The position numbers and the translations under genes were made by a program. Shown here piece by piece: positions 1 to 7,157 of a stretch of DNA of 11,405 nucleotides. Position 1 is the first letter of the stretch. The number at the start of each line of letters is the position of its first letter. The DNA is from Tieghemiomyces parasiticus. Its lineage: Eukaryota > Kickxellomycota > Dimargaritomycetes > Dimargaritales > Dimargaritaceae. Location: NCBI GenBank assembly GCA_027575765.1, contig JANBPT010001277.1, forward strand, positions 1 through 11,405. Reading direction: 5' to 3'. Below the pieces are notes generated by a model, which worked only from the letters and a program-made list of their open reading frames with translations, was not told the origin of the DNA and made no database searches.

Positions 1-1047
1 AAGAACTTCACTGGAAGTTGGTGAAAACTTGTCGGATTTCGGTGTGAGGTTACAGCCGCGGTTTAGTCAACAGTGACTAAGAGAGCCCTTCATACTTTAA
101 AGATGGTCAGCACCACCATTCGTAACAACGATTGCCTAGACTGGGAGAAGTCCCAGTCGATAGTGCGAGGCGGGGCTGGTCACCCGGCCAGGTAGAGAAG
201 GGTGGCGGCAAAGTTGCCGAATCAGTAAGGAAGTAAAGAAGATATTAACCCTAATCGGATAGGAGACAGAGGAGCATGTTAAGGTTGCCAGGGCCAACTT
301 GATCGGAAGGTAACTAAGATAATGGGATAGAGGTAAGAGACAGGGCAGGCCGTAACTGTTATTTTGTGGAGTAAAAGCGAGAGTAAATTCGTACCCTATC
401 GTATCGCACTGGTGCCAGGAAAAAGTCGTGGGGTTGGTTTTGGTTTGCCTGCTCGTCGAGGGTAGTTATTGCATCAATCAATTTCAGACCTCTCGACATC
501 TTTTAGCTGTTGTCAGTTTAGTATTTTGACTGGGCTGCAGGGGAGTGAAGAACGATCGTTTTCCGCCACATTACGACACAACCAATCTTCGGAAGCAACA
601 TCTACTAAATAGAACAAATGAATCACGTTCAGCTAGCTAGGTGCAGGTATCTCCCGACCGAGCAAGCAGCCATGATCCCAGGCGGTACGTAAAAGTACAC
701 CGGGACACTGTGGCGCAGCCCAAAGAGTCTGGGGAGCTAAAGGCACAGATCATCATCACGTGTGTTGTACTATCAAAATAGTTGCAATCTGTGGTTAAAT
801 CCAAAGATACTGGAATCAGAGGTGGACAGGGCAAAAGGGTTTATATACCATTACACTGAAGTGGGAGACCATGGGAAGTGGCTCTTGTGGGACTCCTCTC
901 CGTTGTCCCTAATTTTTTTTAAGGTGCACAGAGTGTACTCTAGGAAAAAAAAAAAAAATACTATGAAGGGGCCTGCGGTAACGACTGGTGGGAGGATAGG
1001 TGAGTGTTGCATTGGGGCTGCGCCCAAACTAGTGACTTGGTGGGGGG
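1..1047. other. Spacer upstream of the PPR gene, no gene recognised
   Basis: This stretch is clearly less GC-rich than the neighbouring coding regions and has stop codons in all frames. The longest open frame (762-1124, +) owes part of its length to an A-run read as lysines and does not resemble a protein. Visible structure consists of a cluster of short perfect inverted repeats at 4-219, an 8-nt T run at 913-920 and a 14-nt A run at 945-958. I found no tRNA or rRNA signature and no transposase-like sequence. It could hold the end of an upstream transcript that begins left of the window, but nothing shows this directly. Confidence 0.6.
4..219. repeat. Cluster of five short inverted repeats with 4-nt spacers
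   Basis: Five hairpin-capable sequences lie within 216 nt, each with a four-base spacer. They are AACTTC/GAAGTT (4-19), TTAGTCA/TGACTAA (63-80), GACTGGGA/TCCCAGTC (139-158), GGCTGG/CCGGCC with one G-T wobble (174-189) and CGGCA/TGCCG (206-219). The 8-bp and 7-bp stems are unlikely to be chance individually in so short a stretch; the shorter ones could be. A structured transcript, the end of an upstream UTR, or coincidence all remain possible. I do not recognise a known RNA family. Confidence 0.4.
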
Positions 1048-1064
1048 CCAATGAAAAAAAAAAA
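1048..1064 (+). promoter_or_regulatory. CCAAT box followed by an A-tract, likely PPR gene promoter element
   Basis: A CCAAT pentamer (1048-1052) lies about 235 nt upstream of the PPR start codon and is followed directly by an 11-nt A run (1054-1064). CCAAT boxes bound by the HAP/CBC complex are common in fungal promoters, particularly of mitochondrial genes, and poly(dA) tracts keep promoters free of nucleosomes. The assignment rests on position and motif only; no TATA box is visible nearby. Confidence 0.3.
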
Positions 1065-1284
1065 TGCCTGCTTGGTAGGGTGGCCAAGTACTCATGTCTC
1101 TTAATGGTCTGGTCCGCAAGCTAGTACCGCAGCAGTGGAGCTCAAGTCAGGCCAGCTCTTTGCGTACCCCGTTTAGGCCGCAAGGGAAGCTAAGGGGAAA
1201 AAGCTGTCTTAAACACCGTCTACACAATTTGCATATGCGCCGCCATTGCATCCCATTCAACTTACACAACAGATCCCACCCCGC

Positions 1285-4095
1285 ATGTTCGCCGCCGCTC
1301 GCTTGCTCCGCCGTGTCCGTCGCTGCCCATTGCATCCCCCACGGCCGGTGCCGTGCGTGTTGCGAGGTACCACGCGATCCGCTACCCACGCTATCCATAC
1401 AACAGCTGAACCACCCGCGATAGCACCATCCCAACCAACACAATTGTCAGAGCAGCCTGTCGAGGATGCCACCCTTGTTCCGCCGGCCTACCGTACCCTT
1501 CGCGACCATCTCTACGTCGGCCGCCCTGAATTGGCACCGATACTCGACTGCTACCGCTCCCTGCGCGAACAAGGTCGACTGGACCACCTCACATTGCAGG
1601 ACTTCACGTTGGTATTGGAAATTGTGCTGGCCCATGTTTGGTCCCGCGCTGCCCGCACTACAGGGCCGACGGATCAACCGCGCGGGGCGTCCGCCCGGCG
1701 CTGGCGGGGGTCAGCCGCGGAACGCGCCGACTTGGACATGCTCTGTCGGGACTTCATGCGGTACCAGGCACCGGTCGACGCCCTGCGCCGCCACACGACG
1801 CCCCTTCCCACGGCCGAGACGTTGACAGTTAAGACCGGCCTGCGCCACTTAGCTATCGCGCTTTGTTACCTAGACCGGGTAACCGAGGCTATGCAACTGG
1901 TCGAGGAGCAAGCAAGTGCTGGCCTGACAATTGCCTACCGCGTGGTCAACACACTCTTGGATACGCTGACCGAACACCCGGAACCACAGGACGGACGCGA
2001 TTTCCTGGACCGTTTGCCACGGTACGACGTCCAACCAACTCGCTACACCTACGGCGCTTTGCTTCGTCTGGCCCAGATGTGTGACGGTCTGGAGAGTGCC
2101 GAACTCGTTTTGGCGCAATGGGAGACCCGTAGCCACCTCACCCCGGACTTCGTCTTCGTGTCCTTGTTCTCGGCGTATGTCGGACGCAAGCGGCCCGCCC
2201 AGGCCCGTCGGTGGTTCGACAAGGTCCAGGAGCGGCGGCCCCGGCTTGACATGCAGGACACCTCCCGTCTGATCGCCGGCCTGGCCCAGCTCGGAGAGAT
2301 TGACCGGGCCTTTACCTACTACGAGCGCTTGGCTCAGCAGACAACCAGCCCTTCGTTGTTCGTACTCGACAACCTACTCAACGCCGCCCTCCGAGCCGAC
2401 CAGCCCGCCCGCGTCGACCAGATCTACGCTGACGTGATCCGATTCGGGATCCAGCCCGATGGGTTCCTTCTCGCCAATCTGATACGGGCCTACGGGCAGC
2501 GACCTGACGGCGGGGCCCAGCTCCGCGAGGTCCTCGCTCGCACTGAACGTGGCGGCGGAGACAACCGGCCTATCGCCGTGTTCAACCAATTGATATCGCT
2601 GTTCGCCAAGCAGGGGGATCCCCAGCGTGCGGTCGAGATGTACGAACACGTTCGGCGAAAGCGGTCGCCGCAGCCCAACGAGCATACCTACGCTATCATG
2701 CTGAAGCTGGCCCTCGATCACCCTACCGGCGACCTCCTCCACCGCGTTATGACCGAGGTGCGCACCACACCGGACCTCACATGGGACCGGCCCATCTACA
2801 GTCTGATGGTGCGGGCCCATATGCAGCACGGCGAGGTTCGCGAGGCTCGTGCCGTATTCGACCAGATGCTGGCCGCCGGCCTGGAACCCGACATTTTCGT
2901 CTACACCCACTTGGTGGGCGGCCTTTGTCGCAACCACGAGTTCGACAACGCACTGGCTGTCAAGGCCAGTATGTTTAACGGCGGAGTCAAGCCTACCTAC
3001 TCCATCTACCGCGAACTAGTCCTGGCCGCCATCAAGCTGGGCCGCTTCGACGTGGTCCGCAGCCTGGTCGGCGAGCTGAAGGCCATGGGGATGAGCACCG
3101 ACTCGTCATTCTATGCCACCATCATCTCCGGATTCCTGAGCAGCCGCCGTAACGACTTGGCAGTCGCCACCGTCGAGGATTGTCTGCGCATGGACGTCCC
3201 GTTGGATACGGCCTTCTATACCGCGGCGGTCACCACCTACGCTCGCGCCGGCCGGATGTCTGACGCGCTAGGGATACTCAACCAGCTGCGGACCCACCTA
3301 CCCACGTCTCCGTCCACGGTGAAATGGAATGCTCAAAGTAACGCTGCGCACCCTAGGGGCCACCACCGGGCGACGGGCCAACTGGATGCGGCCCTTATTT
3401 CGGCCCTCCTCCAAGGATGCCAGACCCCGGCCGACGCTCGGCACGTGGCCACCCTCCGCGCTCTCTTTGTGCCCCCGGACGCGCCTCCGAATCTGGTGGC
3501 TCGCCCGGACACCCTACTGTACAACCTACTCATCAAGGCTTACCGCGAGACGGGCCAGCCCGATGCCGCCCTGGCCATGTGGGACACCATGATTAACCAG
3601 GGCCGCCTGAGCCCCAACAACTCTACCCTTGTCTTCATGTTTGAGACATGCGCAAAGTACCGCCGGCCCGAAGCTGTCCACGCCATCCTCGCACGGGCTG
3701 ACGAGCGCGGCCTTAAGCTGAACAGCACGGCCACCGCCAGCCTGATTCGGACCTGGTGTGTACTTCGCGACGCCGCCAACGCCACGCGCCTTATGACCAC
3801 CGCCGCGCGCCAGGGGATTTTCTTGCCCACCCGCAAGGTGCTCATGGCCGTTTACATGGTTGCCCTGCTGGACCGCCAACGGTGGGAATCCCAGTGTGCC
3901 AGCCTGGAGCGTTGGCTAGCTAACTTTTATCCGCAATTGTTCCCTGAGATGGCCCGACTCAAGCTGGTATCCCCTGCGACACTAGAGAGTACTTTGGATG
4001 ACCTTTTATCAAATGACGGACACGAGGGCCTTTTTGAACAGCAGGACCCCCACGATACGGAATCCAGCTCTCAAGAGAGATACTTAGGGGCTTAA
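1285..4095 (+). CDS. Large pentatricopeptide repeat (PPR) protein, probably mitochondrial
   Basis: This gene encodes a 936-residue all-helical repeat protein predicted to bind organellar RNA, as PPR proteins do in RNA processing, stability or translation. The open frame extends upstream to 1246, but 1285 is the first in-frame ATG. It gives an N-terminus beginning MFAAARLLRRVRRC, with about eight arginines and no acidic residue in the first 40, which is a typical mitochondrial presequence. The repeats are clearest from residue 502 to 676: five consecutive units of 35 residues without gaps, with helix A of the form x-x-x-Y-x-x-[LM]-[IV] and endings such as LEPD, VKPT and VPLD. Further units are recognisable at about 254-500 and 742-778, making roughly 15 or more in total. 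The C-terminal 40 residues are acidic and probably disordered. There is no intron. The gene ends in tandem stops (TAA TAA, 4093-4098). A stretch near residues 680-705 breaks the repeat register. No nuclease, SMR or other catalytic domain is visible, and the RNA target cannot be read from the sequence, so no symbol is given. Confidence 0.9.
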   Translation: MFAAARLLRRVRRCPLHPPRPVPCVLRGTTRSATHAIHTTAEPPAIAPSQPTQLSEQPVEDATLVPPAYRTLRDHLYVGRPELAPILDCYRSLREQGRLDHLTLQDFTLVLEIVLAHVWSRAARTTGPTDQPRGASARRWRGSAAERADLDMLCRDFMRYQAPVDALRRHTTPLPTAETLTVKTGLRHLAIALCYLDRVTEAMQLVEEQASAGLTIAYRVVNTLLDTLTEHPEPQDGRDFLDRLPRYDVQPTRYTYGALLRLAQMCDGLESAELVLAQWETRSHLTPDFVFVSLFSAYVGRKRPAQARRWFDKVQERRPRLDMQDTSRLIAGLAQLGEIDRAFTYYERLAQQTTSPSLFVLDNLLNAALRADQPARVDQIYADVIRFGIQPDGFLLANLIRAYGQRPDGGAQLREVLARTERGGGDNRPIAVFNQLISLFAKQGDPQRAVEMYEHVRRKRSPQPNEHTYAIMLKLALDHPTGDLLHRVMTEVRTTPDLTWDRPIYSLMVRAHMQHGEVREARAVFDQMLAAGLEPDIFVYTHLVGGLCRNHEFDNALAVKASMFNGGVKPTYSIYRELVLAAIKLGRFDVVRSLVGELKAMGMSTDSSFYATIISGFLSSRRNDLAVATVEDCLRMDVPLDTAFYTAAVTTYARAGRMSDALGILNQLRTHLPTSPSTVKWNAQSNAAHPRGHHRATGQLDAALISALLQGCQTPADARHVATLRALFVPPDAPPNLVARPDTLLYNLLIKAYRETGQPDAALAMWDTMINQGRLSPNNSTLVFMFETCAKYRRPEAVHAILARADERGLKLNSTATASLIRTWCVLRDAANATRLMTTAARQGIFLPTRKVLMAVYMVALLDRQRWESQCASLERWLANFYPQLFPEMARLKLVSPATLESTLDDLLSNDGHEGLFEQQDPHDTESSSQERYLGA

Positions 4096-4098
4096 TAA

Positions 4099-5689
4099 CG
4101 TGGTGGCTCAACCCATCACAAGTTTGGACCTTGTTGGCTCCAATAGACATCCCCGTGGACTGTTAAGGTAACTAAATCAGTATGCGATGTAATGCTACCA
4201 TCTGGGTCTGGGTACACCTGACTAGAGGGAATGAGATTGTTGGTTTTTGTCGGGATATGAAATGGAGGTATGATAGCCATGGTTGTCTACCTTAGGATGA
4301 AAAGGACGCGTCCTGATTGGCTTAATATTGTATAGTCATAAAGAAAAGGTCACGCCAACTGGCAGTTTGCCATTTACTCTAATTGTACACTGGCGACTGA
4401 ATTTTTTTTTCGTGCCCCACCGCTGATTCGCGCCACATTATCATACTGCAACGATATTAACCTTGAGATGCATTTTTTTCCCACTAGTTAATTTCGGTAC
4501 GCCGCCGGTCGGACTGAACAAGTCACTCTCATTTAGCGTATTAAAACGGCTGGAGAGGCGATTGCCGTTTCTACTCTCTGATGTATCATTACCAGCAGCA
4601 CTGTTACCGCGCCCTGTGCTGTGAGCTGGAATAAAATGTAGCACCCATTTAAGCAACATGGCCTCTCACAGAAATTTGCCGAGCTCAACACTGGAGGGCG
4701 CAGGGCGAGACCAATGCTGTACAGTAAAAACGATCACATAGAATGGCTAGCGGTTTCGGCCGAACACGAGTTGAACCCCTGGCTTTTGCGGTAGGTAATT
4801 AGGCAACTGTTGACTAAGAAAAATGAATATAGTAAAAGAGTTCGGCTGGCCCTTGCTAATCAGATGAGTCTCTAGAAGCCAGGCAGTGAATTTAAAGGCT
4901 CATTGGGGACGCTTGGGACCTTAACAGCCAACCTCAAGCCCATCCCCTACACCCAGCTTGCAATGCTCTGAGGTTGGTGAGGGTGGGGATGCGAGAAAAA
5001 TGGGTGGACGCGTGGTGAGAGTAGTCTTCACCCACATGAACAGGCTACGGACACTAGCGATCGGCAAAGAAAAGATTCTCCAAGCTCAAACCCGGTCTGC
5101 CATTTATGGAATTTCCACATTTGGCAAGCAAGAGAGACAAGCGGGGCAATGGTTCATGCACAAGCGATGGAGGCACACCGGTGGATTATGATACTAGGGT
5201 GGTATGGCCATCCAGCGTAAGACTCAAGCAGTGGAATGGGCAGCGTGAAGCCTGCTGAATTGGCATGCGAGGTACAGATTTGGCATGGAACACGGCAGCT
5301 GCGCACACGGCTATGGTGACTCGCTTAGCAACATGAAGGTTTCCTTCAACCATGCCCACAAAGCCATTGCGCAGATCAAAACATGGCTTTTAATTTAATG
5401 TCGACTCTTACCTTTTATTGACAGAGGGGAGCTGCGGTACCACTCGCTACATGTTTTACTAATGGGACGGGGTGAAATCCGGCTCGATGACAACCGAAAG
5501 GGAGGGCTATAGGCTCGGTTCACCATCACCATCGATGCCCAACCCCGCCACCTGTTACGGCAACGCGGCCTAGCTTTTAGACATGGCACTAGCGTACTAT
5601 ACGGCTGACGCTGAATGCGCACAATCAGGCAGGATATGTGCAATGTGGCCACCCGATATTAAATTCGCTAGAGGCTGGAGCAACCGTGA
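4099..5689. other. Intergenic region, no gene recognised
   Basis: Composition drops back to AT-richer spacer directly after the PPR stop codons. Open frames are all under 90 codons and none looks like a protein. Minor structure includes T runs near 4402-4410 and 4471-4477, a 10-bp palindrome TTCGGCCGAA (4755-4764), and interleaved complementary repeats at 4928-4991. No canonical AATAAA lies just after the PPR gene, so its 3' end cannot be placed. I saw no tRNA with a proper A and B box. Confidence 0.6.
4928..4991 (+). repeat. Interleaved inverted repeats (pseudoknot-like order)
   Basis: CCAACCTCA (4928-4936) is perfectly complementary to TGAGGTTGG (4969-4977), and CATCCCC (4941-4947) is complementary to GGGGATG (4985-4991). 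The order is A, B, A', B', which in RNA would form an H-type pseudoknot. No gene or RNA family is recognised around it, and transcription is unknown. Confidence 0.3.
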
Positions 5690-6400
5690 CTACATGCATG
5701 CACACCGCCCCCCTATCTGCCGCTGGGAGAGGGTTCAAGCGCCGTGCCCTTGGCCTGTGGTGTCGGCCGGCAGGGGCGGTGGATGTATCGCGATGCACGG
5801 GCTGCCTCGGGGGCCGTACGCACAGGTCGTCACTAGGGCTTCGGCTCTCTCGCGTGCCACGTATCGGCTGGGTGCAGCCGCACACGTTTCACGATGCAGG
5901 TGGAGAGAAGGCGGATCGTATGGATGGCCCGTTGTTGCGCACGGTATTTGGCACGGGGCTGAATGGCGGGCCATCCGTGGGGGCTCTAGGCCCTCAGCTC
6001 CCCTCCTTCCGTCGCCGCTCTGGTGCAGCAGCTGCGGGGCGATTATCGTCCCTCCCACAGCCCGGCTAAACCAGAGTGGACAAGGGAACGCTTTCGATCG
6101 ACGCAGCAACAGGCAGGCAGGCTGGCAAATGGCCGTGATCCAAACTCATCTTCCCCACAATCCCGCCGATCGCTCGAGCCGTGAGTCCACCCTACCTTGC
6201 GGTGCGTCGCCAGCGATCTGGCCTGGTCCCCACTTCGCATCCTTAGCGTACCCCATTCGCCCGCTACTGCTGCTAGGGCTGCCGACGCCGTGCCAGTGTG
6301 TATGCGGATTGGCCGGAACAGAGGCAAGGACGCCGAGAAGAATGGGCCACAGCCTTCGCCCCTGGAGATGGGAGGGGCATGCACGCTAGGTTCCACCAGA
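5690..6400. other. GC-rich island with long but unconvincing open frames
   Basis: GC content rises sharply relative to the flanking spacer, and several open frames run through the island on both strands. The longest, 5583-6389 (+), has 268 codons from an ATG. Its translation is rich in Trp, Cys and Arg, lacks the C-ending codon pattern seen in the two real genes, and shows no repeat, domain or signal I recognise. The opposite-strand frames at 6043-6396 and 5735-6109 are no better. I read it as non-coding or as a decayed or highly diverged gene. An A10 run at 6427-6436 lies just past its right edge. Confidence 0.45.
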
Positions 6401-6527
6401 TTAGGCCATCAGGACCATCTATGCTTAAAAAAAAAACAAGCCGGTGAGATCGTCAATCAGCGGCTGCCCGCATAGCGGTCCGTCTGCCGGCCACTTTTGT
6501 CCCCCTTCCTTTCGCTTACAGGGGTCG

Positions 6528-6534
6528 TATAAAG
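6528..6534 (+). promoter_or_regulatory. TATA box, likely promoter of the RGS gene
   Basis: TATAAAG lies at the start of a long pyrimidine-rich tract on the + strand (about 6500-6720). CT blocks downstream of a TATA element are typical of fungal core promoters and transcription start regions. The distance to the ATG is about 620 nt, which would give a long leader unless part of it is spliced out. A candidate 3' splice site at 7020 fits that idea. Confidence 0.45.
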
Positions 6535-7157
6535 ATCCCCGACAGTGAGCACCGAGCCCCGGCCCAGTGTTTAGCTTCTTGTCACCTTGCCTGTGCTCTC
6601 ATTGCTTCGGCTGTCTGATATTGCGTCGCCTGTTCCTTCAGTGAGCACCCCCCTCCCTCTGCTTACCCGTCACCTCTTCCTCCTCGTTCGTTAGTTTGTC
6701 CTTGCTTCCTAGGTTCAAGTCATAAATCCTTTCAATATTCAAAGTCACCGCTTGCTTCCCGGGCTGCGCCCGCTGATTTTAGGCCAACTCTGCCCCTCTT
6801 CCCGTCGGCGACGACCACGCAGGCCCGCTCGAGTTCCGTTTATTATCTATCCATCAATCTCCGTTCCTAACTGCGCCTGCCCTCTGTATGCCTTGCCCGT
6901 TTGGTTACCTGGTTCGGTAGTATTACCACACCGACCTGTCAGTTTACGAGCCGTCTAGAGGCCGTATCTCGGATACACATTGACGGTCCATTTTAGTTTG
7001 AAGTGCTAACCTCCCCTTAGCAGCCTGTCGTTCTAAACCGGTCTTCCGCCTTGGCCATCGCTCCGGCCTTCTGGAATCCCACGGTACACCCTTCCGGACA
7101 ACCCCCCCCCACCCTTTTCCGCCTTCCCACCGCGCTTTCCCGTCCGCTGCCCGCCGT
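6535..7157 (+). other. Pyrimidine-rich 5' leader of the RGS gene with possible 5'-UTR intron
   Basis: The region is CT-rich and contains no plausible coding exon. GCTAAC followed by a pyrimidine stretch and TTAG (7004-7020) looks like a fungal branch site and 3' splice site. Candidate donors are GTGAGC at 6545 and 6641, both inside an 11-bp direct repeat CAGTGAGCACC (6543-6553 and 6639-6649), and GTATGC at 6886. The frame leading into the RGS ATG has a TGA stop at 6999-7001 and no ATG between there and 7158, so the leader adds no residues unless an upstream exon joins at 7021. An upstream ATG frame (6752-6958) would be a leader uORF if it is not spliced out. Confidence 0.4.

Noticed and set aside
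762..1124. 120-codon open frame on the plus strand
   Set aside because: It is low in complexity, crosses two A-runs, has no codon bias like the real genes and resembles no protein.
1246..1284. Upstream extension of the PPR open frame
   Set aside because: It begins with TTG, not ATG, and the in-frame ATG at 1285 starts an ideal mitochondrial presequence.
2374..2937. 187-codon open frame on the minus strand
   Set aside because: It lies wholly antisense to the PPR gene, whose repeats are unmistakable; it is a by-product of GC-rich codon use.
3319..3356. Intron-like segment in the PPR gene (GTGAAA ... CCCTAG, 38 nt)
   Set aside because: It is very short for an intron, its removal would shift the reading frame, and the frame is open straight through it.
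307..4175. 11-bp direct repeat AAGGTAACTAA at 307-317 and 4165-4175
   Set aside because: It is too short to exclude chance over this distance, and no element boundaries accompany it.
4441..4659. 72-codon minus-strand open frame in the spacer
   Set aside because: It is short, has no recognisable features and no coding-type codon bias.
4755..4764. Palindrome TTCGGCCGAA as a Zn2Cys6 operator
   Set aside because: It is a single 10-bp palindrome with no gene close by and no second copy, so function is not supportable.
5728..5740. GGGTTCAAGCGCC, like a tRNA B box
   Set aside because: It lacks the closing CC at the right spacing, and no acceptor stem, A box or anticodon arm can be built around it.
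6712..6726. AGGTTCAAGTC, like a tRNA T arm
   Set aside because: The flanking five bases on each side are not complementary, so no T stem forms.
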